A DNA stretch of 64,000 nucleotides from Sanguinoderma infundibulare (Eukaryota; Basidiomycota; Agaricomycetes; Polyporales; Polyporaceae): positions 1,550,001 to 1,614,000 of the forward strand of contig JAVLRN010000005.1 of the NCBI GenBank assembly GCA_032821775.1, read 5' to 3'. A program made the position numbers and the translations under genes. Below the pieces are notes generated by a model, which saw only the letters and a list, made by a program, of their open reading frames with translations, searched no databases and was not told the DNA's origin. This document shows positions 47,994-61,392 of this stretch, piece by piece. How positions within the stretch are numbered: position 1 is the stretch's first letter; each line of letters begins with the position of its first letter.

Positions 47994-48863
47994 CAGCTTT
48001 CCTGTGTTGTGTGTGGTACGTTGTTGTTGACGTGTCGTCTGGCACCAGTCGTCGCTCACTCGTTTGGCACCCATCCACAGGTCGCATCTGTATTGTAATG
48101 GACAATATATTCTTCTCGTCTCAAACATAGGCAGAGTGAGTCATCATGCTGGAACCACGCTCTACACTTTAGTGCCCCATCGGCCTTCTTCATCGGCGGG
48201 GCATTCATTCAATGGAGCAAGATCAACCATCTTTCATTGTCCCGTGCTATTTTTGCCTCTTCTTTCACTGGCTTTGTCTGTCGCGAAGGGTGTTCACGCA
48301 TCCTTCGTATGAGAGGAGTGGTTCACACGCGGGAGACATCACTTCGAAAGCCAGGTGCTATCGATTGATCGGTATGTCGCTCCCTCTCCCTTACCATGCG
48401 CGCAGTCCACAGTGTTGTCCGTAAAATATATCTGTCGCAATTCCATTTACGTTTGAATACGTGTGCGTTTGTCGCAGCTCTCCAACACTCTGGATGGCGT
48501 CCTACAAGTACACGTTCATCCTCATTTTACGGGAGCTAGAGCACTTTGTACCATCACTCTAGCGGTGGTCTCTAGATCAATGGGTGCCACCGACTCGTAT
48601 GCAGATGGTCACATCTTTACTTTAGCCGTATGTTTATGTATCGTGCACTTGCTATTGAATATATGCGGTTTCTACAGCAAGAGTCAACGAATGACTTAGG
48701 ATGCCAGTCTGAATATTACACTTAAGATGACGAATGCATATGTATGTGCATCTTCTTTGAATGTCGGGGAGCAAACCTAGATACACACATTTTGTATCCA
48801 ATCGGATTACATCCATCTACTTCTGACCGAAGCGGCCTCCCATGCTTTCAACCCCTACAGAAA
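47994..48863. other. Convergent intergenic region, no gene seen
   Basis: Lies between the Rpt3 stop (plus) and the P5C reductase stop (minus). T-rich on the plus strand with short frames only, so probably the two 3' UTRs and spacer. Confidence 0.5.
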
Positions 48864-50110
48864 TTACTTTTTGGCAGGCTGCCCGAGCTCACTAGCTCTT
48901 TCGGTAGCGACCTGAATGGCCCGAGCAATTGTTGAACGGACGCGACCGTCCTCCATAGCGAGCAGTCCCGCAATTGTGCAGCCGCCAGGAGCTACAATAT
49001 CGCCGTTTTGAGTTCACCTGTGGCAACAACTTGCTCAATAAAGTTGACTCACTCGTCACAGCGTCTTTGAGTTGCGCAGGATGAGTTCCGGCTTGGAGGG
49101 TCATGCGGGCAGCCCCTTGCAACGCTAAACTTTGGGTTAGTGCCTGGTTCTGACCACAGCCGGACGGAAAACACTAACTTTGTGCTGCAAGCTCCAATGC
49201 CTCGGCGCGCGGCAAGCCCATCATGACCCCACCATCGGCCATGGCCTCGAGGAAAATGCAGGCGAAGGCAGGCCCGGAACCAGACAGGGCCGTGCAAGCG
49301 TCGAAGTGCTTCTCTTCAAGGAACCGGCAACGGCCAATGGACGAAAAGATGTTGAGGATGATGGAGCGCTGGAGCTCAGAGTCTTCCGAGCTCCCGAGCG
49401 TGGTGACAACGGTCATGCCCTCACGGATCTAGGCGCGATCGAGTGAACGTCAGCCAGAGCCCTGACCGAGGTACGTCAAAGAAGTCCGGGGAAATCGCAC
49501 GCGTACCTTGCATGGCGTGTTGGGCATCGCCCGGACGACCTTTGTGGACGGCAGGACGATGGCCTCGAGCTGCGCGATGGTTACGCCGGCGAGGATGCTG
49601 ATCAGCAGTTTCCCGTCCAGGGCTTCTTTCATGCCCGGCTCGCTGAGGATCGATTGGGCGAGCTGGGGCTTGCAGCTGTGGGACGTACAAGCACGTCAGG
49701 ACGGGCTGCCGAGCAGATGGGAGACGTAAGATGATCTAACCAGAGCAATATGACCGTGGACTCGCGGACTGCTTCGACATTCCTCCCCTGCATGATCTCG
49801 ACACTCCGTCCAAGGCTCCCGGCGGAGAAGAACGCGGTTTGTAGCCTCTTTGCAGAGTCCTTGCGGCTGACGCATGCGATGAAGCGACTAGGGAGAGACT
49901 CGTCCTCCAACGTTTGAGGGGTGACCGTACCCGATGTGTGCGATTCCCATTTGGGCGGGAGGACGGAGGAGGAAGTTTTGGCGTTAAGACTGGTGAGGAC
50001 GCCAGAAAGGATGGCAACGCCCATTGTGCCACATCCTGTGATAAACGTAAGGACGACAGGGAAGCGTGAAACGCGAAAGAGGCACCTAGAACGCAGAGCG
50101 TATAACCCAT
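48864..50110 (-). CDS. PRO3: Pyrroline-5-carboxylate reductase
   Basis: A multi-exon gene of about 320 aa. Exon 1 is 50086-50110; exon 2 runs 49741-50035. Splicing creates the Rossmann motif VLGCGTMGVAILSGV. Then CKPQLAQSIL, LLISILAGVTIAQLEAI, VVRAMPNTPCKIREGM, FDACTALSGSGPAFACIFLE and the signature near the C-terminus, AAQTLQGAARM...HPAQLKDAV, TPGGCTIAGL. It reduces P5C to proline with NADPH. A stretch of about 45 residues after residue 25 (SVLPPKWESHTSGTVTPQTL) is Ser/Thr-rich and longer than in the yeast enzyme, an insertion between the first strand and helix elements. Divergent from Alg13 with 204 bases between start codons. Confidence 0.93.
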
Positions 50111-50314
50111 TGCCGCAGGCGGAGTCAGCTGAGGACGCGGAGGAGGGCTTGTTGCGAGTGCCCAATTAGATCAAATCGCCGGTGGAGACGACAGAAACGG
50201 CCGAGCCCTCGAAAGTATTTGAGGGACCTGCTCAGCGGCGTCAACGTCGAGGATGAGGACCAAGTTGCACTCGCCCTTCTCTCCGCAGCCTGCCCCCCGC
50301 CGTGCTTGCCAACG

Positions 50315-51061
50315 ATGTCCGCGTCATTCGACTCCTCTCCCGCGACCTCGGACCGCAGCATCGCCTCGACCCCGACAGACCGCATGCATGTCTTCGTGAC
50401 CGTTGGGTCCACCCGCTTCGACGCCCTGGTCCAGAAGGTCCTCTCTGAGCCTGTTCTGGACGTCCTTCGCGCAAAGGGCTATCGGACACTGGACGTCCAG
50501 TGCGGCAACTCGGACTTCGACGCATCCCGGCTCAGCCGTAGTGCCGATGACCACTGGGAGTATGCGGGAGACCTCGAGACGAGTGTGTGGAGGTTCAAGC
50601 CGACACTGAAGGAGGAGTTTGAGCGTGCGGATCTCGTCATTAGCCATGCAGGTAATGTCCATTTCCCCGCTCGCATCGCCGCATAGCGCGAACCGACGCT
50701 CCTCGGCTGCCGTTTCCAGGCTCCGGCACGATCCTCGACGTCCTCCGGCTCGGGAAGCCTCTCATCGTCATCCCGAACGAGACCCTCATGGACAACCACC
50801 AGGCGGAGCTCTCGGACTCGCTGGCGGGACTCGGACACCTGAGGTCGTCTTCCGTCGCGTGAGCACCTACACCTCTATCCCCGCATGACGCGCACTTCGC
50901 TGACGTTCCTGTGAAGCAATCTGCCAAGGGCCATCGAGAACCTTGACACCGCTACGCTCGTCCCCTTTCCCCAATTCGACGGCAGCAGGTTCCGGGAGTT
51001 GCTCGACGAGGAGATGGGTTTCAGCCACAGCCGCGAGTCCAGTGGCGCGTCGGAGCGCTGA
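50315..51061 (+). CDS. ALG13: UDP-N-acetylglucosamine transferase subunit Alg13
   Basis: Three exons (50315-50651, 50720-50858, 50917-51061) give 206 aa. After a short polar lead comes [20 protein letters not shown], the GT28 C-terminal fold start, then [52 protein letters not shown], the UDP-GlcNAc-binding core. Alg13 is the catalytic cytosolic half that pairs with membrane-bound Alg14 to add the second GlcNAc to dolichol-PP-GlcNAc at the ER. The length is usual for fungi. The Met 23 codons downstream (MHVFVTVG) is a possible alternative start. Confidence 0.94.
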
Positions 51062-51208
51062 CCTGCTGTATACTCTAACGTTCTCATTCGCTCTGGGCTG
51101 TTGTATTGCTCTCTACATACCATCATCACCGCTACGTATCGTCCGCACTCGAACTGTCACACCCTACCCATGTCGCCATTGTAGCGATCCAACTCAATTG
51201 CAGTCAAG

Positions 51209-52295
51209 ATGCCCGACGTAAAACCCACAACCGTGTCTACTGAGAGCCCTCAGTTGTATGAAGACGCGCACGTACATGCGATCTACGATGAGATAGCCCC
51301 ACACTTCTCATCTACGCGTTATAAGGTGAGTATCGGCCGTGCACCTGCTGAACAGTGTGCTGAGCTCTTCGCGGTTATAGCCCTGGCCCATCATCGCCGC
51401 CTTCTTGGCGTCGTTGCCTATAGGCTCGGTCGGCGTTGATCTGGGCACTGGGAACGGAAAGTACCTCCCGCTGCCGGCAGACCGCCCAGGCAGCGTGTGG
51501 ACGATTGGGTTCGACAGAAGCGCCAACCTGCTCAAGATCGCGAAACGGGCAGGCGACATCGACCGTGAAGTCGTCTGGGGAGATATCTTAGCCAACCCAT
51601 GGCGTCTGGGTGCATTCGTCTGTATCCCTTTGTGCCTACCAAGGGGTCTGCGTTGGGTATTGAAGGAGTGTATTCCAGGACTACGCTATTTCGATAGCGA
51701 CTATACACCATCTGGCTACCCCAGCTAGACGCAAGCTTGCTGTTCAGGTAAGCATTAGCCTTTGTGAGTCTATAACAGCGTTTTCTTACTTCCGTCAATC
51801 CAGCGACTGCTAGAGGCAATTTCCCCTGCTCGCGGGCGTGCTTTAATCTATGTCTGGGCAATAGAGCAGGACGAACTGTCAAAACGCAGCATACCGACTC
51901 GATCCAGTGTAGAAGAATTAACGTCAGAGTCGTTCGCCCTGACAGGCGAAGGCCAGGACGTCTTCGTGCCATGGGTCCTCGCGCAACTCACCGCGCCCAA
52001 GCCAAAAGACCGGAAAGAAGGGAAGAAGGGACAAGGGGTGTCGCCCGGAGAGTCTGAACCAACTACTTTGGCTACATCACGAACGCCACCAAAAGTCTTC
52101 AACAGGTACTACCATATGTTCGCACAGGGGGAATTGACCGATCTGGTTACGGAAGCAGCCTTGGACATGGAGTTGGTGGTGGGACGGCCTCCCGAAACTC
52201 AGGTACCAGGGGTGAAGATCCGAGGGTTGCACATCGTCCAAGACGGTTGGGAAAGGTCGAACTACTATGTGGAGCTTCAACGTTGGGAACAATGA
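51209..52295 (+). CDS. TRM9: tRNA (wobble uridine) methyltransferase Trm9
   Basis: Exon 1 is 51209-51325, exon 2 begins at 51381; about 280-290 aa in all. The N-terminus [24 protein letters not shown] segment is followed by [13 protein letters not shown], the SAM motif [25 protein letters not shown], and after intron 2 [18 protein letters not shown], then [12 protein letters not shown] and FVPWVLAQ. The C-terminus has [17 protein letters not shown] and [16 protein letters not shown]. Trm9 with Trm112 makes the final methyl ester of mcm5U34. A Lys/Gly-rich insert ([19 protein letters not shown]) sits before the C-terminal block. Confidence 0.93.
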
Positions 52296-52417
52296 CTTGA
52301 AATGACCTTAGAGTCGCACACAAGTTAATGACAGTTCGACAAGCCCAGTGGATGGATTTGGAGCGCGTCATGACGTTGCAAAGCAATCCGGTAATGATAC
52401 AGTGGGAGACAACAAAA

Positions 52418-53172
<755 letters not shown>

Positions 53173-53795
53173 CTATACCGGTCTTTTCGTGAGCGCCGTC
53201 CGTACATCCATCCGGAAGGACGGGGAGCGATCCATCGTGAACGATGTGCGTGGCGGGGTATGGGGAGGTCCGACAAGATTGCATGGCCCAATGGCGACGG
53301 GGAAACGAGCTCACCTTGAATGTTTAGGAGCGGGATGGGTTGCTCGCTGTCGTGAACGGTGGCGGGGAGTGTGCAGGCGAAACCCTAACCTCAGGCAGGG
53401 CCAAGCCGAAAATGGCCAGAAGCGCCCAATGGACCCACTTGGAAGCTTGCGATCCACCTCCACCTAAGTACATCTCGACCCCTGGAGTTTTGTCCCGCTC
53501 ATCTTACAATGTGCCTCTGAACGTTGTGTTGCGCTATTTGGGCTATATATGTAAGTGCTTGCGATTCATGAGCTGTAAGGCATTGCCAGCTTATCGAGTA
53601 CAACACTAATCAGTAGTATTTGGCCTTTTGACCAATTCGGCGCCTTAAGGCCCCTCTGCACAACCTTTGCATTCCAGGAATTGCATACCCCAGGATGATG
53701 CAGGACCAGCGTCATAACGACGTTTCACTTTCTGCTCATATATTATGGGCCTTCACGGTTGCTTCGTCGCACATCCAGCTCTCCTGATATTAGCC
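53173..53795. other. Divergent promoter region, NAC-alpha / OBAP protein
   Basis: Upstream of NAC-alpha (minus) and the OBAP-family gene (plus). No protein-like frame. A possible core-promoter AT stretch (CATATATTAT) lies at 53738-53748, about 50 bases before the plus-strand ATG. Confidence 0.45.
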
Positions 53796-54694
53796 ATGAC
53801 CGAGGCAAAGCAAGCAGCCTACCAAGCGGCCGGTGAGGCCATGATGAGCTTCAAGCCCGTCAATCATATCCACCAGCACCTGTCTTCCTTCCATTGCTAT
53901 GCGTGCGTATGCTCCCCGCGCTTCCTCACACAAACGCTTTCGCTGATACCTGTCTCCTAGCCAAGACCGCACCCGTTCTGTCCGTGCGGACCACTTTTGC
54001 TCGAAACTTTCCGACGACATCTACCAATGCGTCATCTACGACTCCAACAAGAAAGACGCCAGGCTGATTGGTATCGAGTACATCGTCTCCGAGAAGGTAC
54101 GGGATTCAAACCGCTTCTTCTCGGTGCGGCTCAACTGAGGTTTCGCAGACTTTCAAGTCCCTTCCAGACGAAGAGAAGAAGTTCTGGCACTCCCATAAAT
54201 ACGAGGTAAGCTATTACGGCGCGTATCCGTGACGCAGCGTGGTTACTCCATGAATCCTAGGTCGAAAGTGGTCTCATGCAGCTGTTCCCGAAGGCGTTTG
54301 TGCCTGGTACGTCGATGTCGAGACAGGTTCTACCGTTGGTGACCCATACAAACACGATTTCCCAGGTGCTGCCACGGACCTCACAGAGAAGCCGGCGATG
54401 ACCCAGATCCAGAAGACCTATGGGAAGACGATCCACACGTGGGCCTACGACAAGAACCCGGACCTCCCTCTCGGGCCCCCTTCCCTCATGCTGACATACA
54501 CTTCCGATGCCCAAGGACCTCCAGCTGACATGGTGAAGGCGAGAGATGAGGATTCCGGCCAAGACACGGCCGCGAAGAGGAAGGCTCGCAAGGAATACCT
54601 GGCAGCTTATGAGCCTGTTGAGGGCTCGGACGAGTTGCAGAAGAAGGGTCGTGGGGTCGTGTTCGAGGTCAAGGAAGTTGAGGCGAAGAAGTAG
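53796..54694 (+). CDS. OBAP-family (DUF1264) protein
   Basis: Five exons (53796-53902, 53961-54096, 54149-54205, 54261-54306, 54366-54694) give 224 aa. The signature segments are PVNHIHQHLSSFHCYA, VRADHFCSKLSDDIYQCVIY, ARLIGIEYIVSEK, EEKKFWHSHKYEVESGLM and MTQIQKTYGKTIHTWAYDK. This matches the oil-body-associated protein family shared by plants, fungi and bacteria. Plant members affect oil-body stability in seeds; the fungal role is unknown. There is no membrane segment or signal peptide. The Lys-rich end (KRKARKEYLAAYEP...EVEAKK) extends past the family core. Confidence 0.88.
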
Positions 54695-55189
54695 CTTGTC
54701 GGGTTCGGAACATTGGCAGGCAATCGCAGGTATGTTCGTCTATTATTTGCTAACTTTAGTCGCTGATGATTCAGCTAGTGCGTCGTAACGTGTAAGAGTA
54801 TGATGGAAGCGTTGTTTTGTCTATGTGCCTTGATCAAAGCTGTTTTTACCCTTCTCTTCGAAGCTAGGTTCTAAACGCCGTACGGGTATACACGTGCGGT
54901 CCCGTTATACTCTCCAAATCTCGGCGTCAGACGTATCGTTATTATTACGACCACTTGTTACTAAGTATGGCTGCGAACTTTTATGGGCGACCGATAGACA
55001 TAAAAGGGATTGAGTTCAGAACGTACGCAATCGTCTCACTTGCGTCCAGCACCACCGAGGACGTCTATCGCACTGTGGTGAGGTCTTCAAGTCGCTCGTC
55101 CGTGGTTCAGGCTCGACTCACTTCAACTACCGTGCACACTGGCAGTCCTCGAATCTGTGCCGTGCCCAGACTCAAACCAGCACCATAGG
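54695..55189. other. Intergenic, no gene seen
   Basis: AT-richer spacer between two tandem plus-strand genes. The first part is likely 3' UTR of the OBAP gene and the second the promoter of the methyltransferase. No protein-like frame is seen. Confidence 0.5.
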
Positions 55190-56277
55190 ATGTCCTCTAC
55201 CGTACACGCCGTCGCACAAGCTGGGTTTGGCACTGGCACCAACGAACTCTATGATCGGTACGATATCGCCTTTGCCCTAGCCGATTGCGCTTCTGACATG
55301 GTTCTGCAGTGCGCGGCCGTCGTACCAGCCCAACGCCTTGGCGCACATCCGCCAGGCCATCAAGGTCTCCGGTCCACTGAATGTCGTCGAGTGCGTCTCT
55401 GGCCATGGCGATTTCAGATGATCGTCAAACAGTACTGACTTTGTTACCTGCGTAGGATCGGCGCCGGCACGGGTCTCTTCACCCGCGCCTTGCTCGCGCA
55501 CCCAGAGTGGACCAGCTCCGTGAAGGAGCTGCGCGCCGTCGAGCCCAGCGCGGGCATGCGCGAGATCTTCTCCAAGACCGTCACCGACGCGCGCGTGTCG
55601 GTCCGAGAAGGCACCTTCGACACCACCGGCATCGAGGACGGGTGGGCCGACCTCGTCGTCATTGCCCAGGTGCGTCTTCCGGGTTTTCCTCCTCCCCTAC
55701 CGTCTCCTGCTGGGACCCGCGCCAGCTGACGTGGGACCGCAGGCGTTCCACTGGTGCCCTGACTACGACAAGGCGTGCGTCGAGTTCGCGCGGGTGCTCA
55801 AGCCTGGAGGAATCGTCGCCCTCATCTGGAACCTCGAGGACAGGTGTGTGGCCCGCTCTTCCCCTCCTCCCACATAGCTTGGTTGCAGCCTGTTCTCACG
55901 CTGTCGCTATCTTCAGGAACCGTGCAGAATGGGTCGCGGACATCCGCGACGTTTACGAGCGGCACGAGAGCGGGTCGCCGCAATTCCGTCTCGGTCTGTG
56001 GCGTGCGATGTTCTCAACGCCAGGTTACCAGACCAACTTCCTGCCATCGGAGGACAACGTGTGGGACTACGTCCTGCCCGGTACCCGTGACATAGTCATC
56101 GAACGCGCGTGCACCAAGAGCTATATCGCGGTGCTCGGGCCAGAGGACAAGGAGAAGGTTCTCGACAATGTTCGCGAGATTCTGAAGAACAAGAAGAAGT
56201 TCAAGTGGATTGACGAGGATAAGGGGATCTTCGAATATCCATACCAGACTTTCCTCTACGTCTTGAGGAAGGCGTAG
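55190..56277 (+). CDS. Class I SAM-dependent methyltransferase (Crg1/trans-aconitate type)
   Basis: Five exons (55190-55257, 55310-55390, 55456-55669, 55743-55843, 55917-56277) give 274 aa. After ARPSYQPNALAHI comes SAM motif I, VVEIGAGTGLFTRALL, split by intron 2. Then ELRAVEPSAGMREIF, EGTFDTTGIEDGWADLVVIA, QAFHWCPDYDKACVEF and RVLKPGGIVALIWNLED. QAFHW plus RVLKPGG is typical of the yeast Crg1/Tmt1-like small-molecule methyltransferases. The acceptor substrate is unknown. It may be cytosolic; no targeting signal is seen. All junctions are in phase. Confidence 0.88.
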
Positions 56278-56578
56278 ATGAACTTCATCTAGAGTAATTA
56301 TACCCGATGGAGCCCTTGTGTTCGGCCAACGCATTGTATACGACCGTAGACCTGTCTCCTCGAGCTCGAGACCCTCCTTCGACCCGCAGACGTGGAATCC
56401 ATGGTGGGAGGTCGCGATAGCGATATATTACTATTGTACAATGCATCGCTTCCAGTTCAGGAGGGTTCGTTGTCCCGTGTGACTGGATGACCCACGGTTG
56501 CCGACTACACCGCATAAAAAGGGCGGAACGAGAACGTTGAAATTCAGACCCTCCCTCAATTTCTTGCGGACCTTGACC

Positions 56579-57830
56579 ATGAGCCAGTCAGTCCTGCTTA
56601 CCCGCCGCCAACCCCTCAGAACGTTCTACATCGTCTACCTGTTGGCCACCGAAGCGTTCATCCATTTTCCGTACCTGTGCATTCGCTACGCGCTACCATG
56701 GATGCGTCCTCGCGCGTCGTGGTCGTTCAGGCGAAGCGTTACCGTCGCAGTATACAGGGAGATACTGGGCGGACTCGCCGCGAAGCTCGGTGTCGATGGC
56801 AGTCACAAACACCCGAAGTCCAACGACGAGCTGAAGCATGCGAGGTTCGTTTGGATCGAGGGCCTCACCGAGGACTGCGACGCATTCTGCGGAGAGCTTC
56901 GCAGAGCGACGGGGATCACTGGCATGCAGCCGGCTAGGGTACCTGTGTACTGGATTTTCAGGCCGGGAACAGCCGTTCCCCAAGACCTGAAGGCGACGGA
57001 GGGAGAAAAGGTTGCGCTGTACATCCATGGAGGTGCTTTCCACGTAGGTGGTCAACGCCGTTGATATAAGACTTACGAGTGTTTGACATTTTCACCAGCT
57101 GGGCAGCGCGCACCCGGATGCTGCGACATGCAGTCTCTCCCATGGCCTTCTCGCTCATAGCCGCACGTTAAGCCGGGTGCTGGCTGTAGACTATCGACTT
57201 TCGGCGACCACTCCAGAGTCACCGAAGAACCACTTCCCTGCCGCGGTACTCGACTGTGTCGCGGCATATCAATTCCTCGTCAAGGAGATGGGCTTCGCCG
57301 GCGAGAATATAACCATCGTCGGAGACTCTGCAGGAGGCAACCTCGCGTTCGCCACAACCCGACACTTGGTTGAGAACTCAATTCCAGGACTCCCCTCTCC
57401 TGGACGCCTTCTTTCATGCTCGGCCTGGTTGGACATCTCGGACAGTCGCAGCGGACCCGACGACCCACGAATCCGTAACCGAGAAAGCGACATAATAAGC
57501 GGCCGCTCAAAGTATCCGCACAGAGCGTACCTGGGAACGCTATACGACACGGAGGACATGAAGACGAACCTATATATCTCGCCCGCGTCGGCGCACATCA
57601 CCAAGACGGAAGGCCTTTTCACGGGCTTCCCGCGCACGTACCTCTCGGCGGGTGGCATGGAGCTGATTCTGGACGACTCGACCGTGATCGCGGAGAGGTT
57701 GAAGGCAGATGGCGTAGACGTGGTGCTTGACGTCGACCCGACCGCTATTCATGACTACATGCTCTTCACTTGGATGGAACCCGAACGCACACAGGGCTTG
57801 AGGCGGGTCGGTCGGTGGTTGGACGACTGA
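56579..57830 (+). CDS. Membrane-anchored alpha/beta hydrolase (abhydrolase_3, HSL-like esterase)
   Basis: Two exons (56579-57043, 57099-57830) give 398 aa. A hydrophobic N-terminal segment (TFYIVYLLATEAFIHFPYLC) probably anchors it in the ER or lipid-droplet membrane. The oxyanion motif YIHGGAFH lies at the first exon end. Then VLAVDYRLS, the nucleophile GDSAGGN, a catalytic Asp candidate in DPTAIHDYM and the His in the same segment complete the hormone-sensitive-lipase-type fold. Fungal relatives are annotated as steryl acetyl hydrolase-like or lipase/esterases. The two exons fit only with GTAGGT and CAG as splice sites (phase 0). The substrate is unknown. Confidence 0.85.
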
Positions 57831-58138
57831 AGGCCTGGTCCAGAGGATGGTATGTCTGTCTTACTCTGCCGTCCCTCCACTCTTGACTGAAGCTCCCGTC
57901 GATGCCGTAAAGGGGCCATCCGATTTGAATGTTGGATATGTAAGAATAGGACTGTGGGACGCTCGTAGTACTGTGGGCAGAGGCGAAATGTCAAGATTTT
58001 GAAGGCCAAGTTCTGATGTAAACCGAGCGTTGGGTCGGATACACTGCTCCATTGTACTGGACGGTGTGAGACTGCGGGCAGAAGGTCGATGGGCGCCTAG
58101 ATGAATAAGTAGAGAGGGACGATCGGCAGGATGCGGGC
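57831..58138. other. Short intergenic, no gene seen
   Basis: 308 bases between the hydrolase stop and the Tsc1 start, both plus strand. Must contain the hydrolase 3' end and the Tsc1 promoter; no clear TATA box was noticed. Confidence 0.45.
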
Positions 58139-61100
58139 ATGTCTTCTTCCACCGTCGCCGATCTCTGCGCCCAACTTTGCCTCCTCCTTCAGTCCTCCCC
58201 TGACGCCATCACCCTCGATGAGCTGCTTGCACGAGTGGATTCATTCGTTTTAGAATGTTCAGCATCATCGGAAGCAAGTGCACTGCTCCACCAGGTTGAG
58301 GACGAGCTGCAAGGGACCTATGACGACGTCCTCGGCCATGCCCTGTCCCCTCAAGCTGAAGTCTTCCTGGCGTTCCTTTACCACCTTCGCCCGGTCCTTC
58401 CGTCACTCTCAATCATATCCACTTGGTTCGACCTTGTCCTCCGTCCAACCCTACGAGAACCAAAGCTCCCCCTCACGGCTGTAAACTATGCGAAGGAACT
58501 CATCATCTCTGCTCTCGACCCTGGAAATAATTTCTCGGATGCGGAGGAGGGATCCCCGGAGGCTGAGAAGCAAACGGAGAGAGTGGGCGACTTTCGGAGA
58601 CGGCTCATGGACCTGTACCTCCTAGATGCTTATAACGAAACCTCTGGAGACGACGTCCTGGAGTGGGCAGAGCTGGATCAGGAACAGCGAGAGAAGAAGG
58701 CGTGCTGGAAGTCCAATCTAGAGGATGTCCTAGTCAGAGTCGGCCTCGAACGTCCCAGGGTGAGCTTACTCAACCTATCCTCGTTCCCTTTGGCGGCTCA
58801 TCTCCATCCAGGATTTCCTCACCGAACTGTATCACTGCTTCATCTCGCCAACCTCTCGTCTACAACTCCTCATTCTATTGAATGCATATACGTCTCATCC
58901 CGCATTTCCCGAACACGCCGAGGTTCTAGCCCTGCATCCCCTCATGACCAGTCTCCTGCATTCCCTTATATTCGACAACTCATCCACTGTCTGCACTATC
59001 GCGTTGACCATCCTCATCAAGCTACTCCCAATTTTCGCTGTCAAGGCATCTGGACACTTGAAGAGCCTTCTACCGCTCCTGCTTCTCGTTCTCGCACGCA
59101 TCCTCTGCTGGAAGGAGCGCCCACCATCCCCGTTGCTCCCCATGGTTCCTGATGTGGACGATTCTAACGATGAACCAGCCACTTCCGACACCGACGAGGA
59201 ACCTGCCCACGAAGGCACGCGACCGCTGCCCATACGCGAAGACATCGAATGGGAGCGCCTGGAGCTGACGTTCGACGGTCCTGCGTCGAGTGCCCCGTCC
59301 GCCCATCGCTACTTCACGTTCCTGTACTATCTCTTCCCGTGCAATACCATTCGGTTCCTCCGATGTCCTGTCACGTACCTGACCGACAGCGGGGTCGAAA
59401 GCGTGTACGCGCTGGACTGGGAAGCAGCGCTCGACCTAGCGCAGATCCGGAGCAAGAGCGAGGTGAGCAGCGTCGACATTCCTGTTGGGACGGCCACCGA
59501 ACCGACTTCGTTACCCCTGTGATTTCAGCGACTACTGCGCATGCACGTCCTCCACCCGCTGCTTGTCTGGCGCGAGACGAAGGAGGAGCTCGAAGCGCCA
59601 GATTTCTGGTCAGACTACGACATCCCCAAGGTCGTTGGTGGCGCGACCATGCTTGACGTCCGCAACGCTTGTCTCGGGCTACACCAACAAGAGCAACAGT
59701 TGCAACCGCCTAGCAGCGGTGAGTGGCCTAATGAGGAGTCCCGAGAGAGAGAGCGCGGGCGGGCGACGCGGCCGCCATCTATCGTCGAGCCGATGCCCAC
59801 CGCGGAAACTGAGGGGGCTGAAGATACTGTGCCGCTGTCTTCGTCACTGGAAACGGTCTACCAAGGGCCAGGGTCTGAGGATACACCTGCGACTGCCGAC
59901 TCCATCCGGCTGAAGGTGTCGTTGGCGGGGATGGTCGCAGCCTCCGTCGCACTACGGTCCGGGCTTGATGTCGAGATCGTCGACGCACCTCCTGATTGGA
60001 CGACGGCGCTCTTCCCGCTTCAGCCCCGCACGCGGTCGCCTTCGCGGAACGACCGCGAGCCGTCGCAGCCTGGGGAGGAAGGCGGTGAGTTGTCTCCTGG
60101 GCTCGTGCCATCCGAAGGGGGGATACAAGGGGACGGCAGTCTGCCGAAGCACGTCGCGCAAGCCATCTCGGGGCTGCAGAGGGAGATCCTGCTGCTCAAG
60201 AACGACCTGAACCTCGAGCTGTGGACCGCGCGCGAGAACGTGGCGCACATCGGGCGGCTGTACAGGGACCGCGTGCTGTCGAGGAACGAAGAGGTCGAAC
60301 GGCAGGGCTTGGTGCGTTGCCTCTGTTCGCTAACGCCGCGCGTGCATGACGTTGAAGACTACCGCAGCACAACAAGCTGAAGGAGTACAAGCACATGGTC
60401 ACGCGTCTGCGGCGAGAGCTGAAGGAAGGGAAGGACCAGGCCGTCGCGCAACGGCTGCGGTACACGGACTGGAACAAGGAGCTGCAGGACAGGATTGCAG
60501 GACTTCGTGATGAGAAGAAGGCGTGGACGAGCGAGGCTGCGACGATGCGCGCTGCGGAGATGGAAGCGAAGGTGAACGCCGCTTTTCTTGCGGGACTTTG
60601 GTTGGTCGGTGGCTCATGGCAGACATGTGGACAGGACACGTTCGCCGCTCAGGGAAAGCTGCTGGCCGAGGCAAACCAGTTGGTATTCCACCTGAAGACG
60701 CAGATCAAGGAAAGTGCGCACAAGGTGGACCGATTGCACGATTATGAGTCGCAGATCGACCAGCTCGTCAACTTGCAGCGGTTATGGTGGGCGATGCTAG
60801 GCCGTGCGCACAGTATGTATATTACGCTTACACGGACACGGTCACAGGGAGTCGGACGTGCAGAAACTGAACGATAGCAAGGACCACCTAATCGGTTTTG
60901 CGAGCAAGTACCGGAAGATGGAACTTCGGGTGGAGGCGTACGAGAAAACGCTGATAGAGAAGGACAGCGAGGAGGCGTGAGTGCCCCGCGATGTTTAGCC
61001 ATTTCTCGCGGCTGATGCATTGGGTTGAAGCGCTCTTCGCGAAGAGGTCATGGTGCTCGACAGAAAAGTCGAACACTACAAGAAACAATCGGAGATGGCG

Positions 61101-61343
61101 CGGCGGGCATCGGTGTTTCGTACACCGGCCTCAATACCGGCTGAATTCGTCAAGGTGCAGGACGCGAACGAGAGGCTCAGAAAGCAGAACGAGGACCTGC
61201 AAGAAGAGATCGAAGAGCTGAATGTGATGGTCGAGGAGCTGAAGGGCAAAGTGAGCGGACGGACAGGTCTCATAGGATCTCCAAGAGTAGGCTCGCCGAT
61301 ACTGTCCCCACGATCCTCGCCGACGCGGCCCAACGCGGCGTAG
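58139..61343 (+). CDS. TSC1: Hamartin-like tuberous sclerosis protein Tsc1
   Basis: A multi-exon gene of roughly 900-950 aa. The N-terminal hamartin domain is helical (LLHQVEDELQGTYDDVLGHA, VFLAFLYHLRPVLPSLSII, FLTELYHCFISPTSR, LILLNAYTSHPAFPEHAEVL, LTILIKLLPIFAVKASGHL) and continues with the HRYFTFLYYLFPCNTIRFLR block characteristic of Tsc1. A long disordered middle is followed by a long C-terminal coiled coil (GLQREILLLKNDLNLELW, KLKEYKHMVTRLRRELKE, ERLRKQNEDLQEEIEELN). Tsc1 scaffolds Tsc2, the Rheb GAP that restrains TORC1. It ends in a Ser/Pro-rich tail. The stop is only 247 bases before the Hsp90 ATG. Confidence 0.85.
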
Positions 61344-61392
61344 TAGCAGTAGGTGCACTGGGTCTTGTACCGAGTACGTCGAAAGCGATGTG

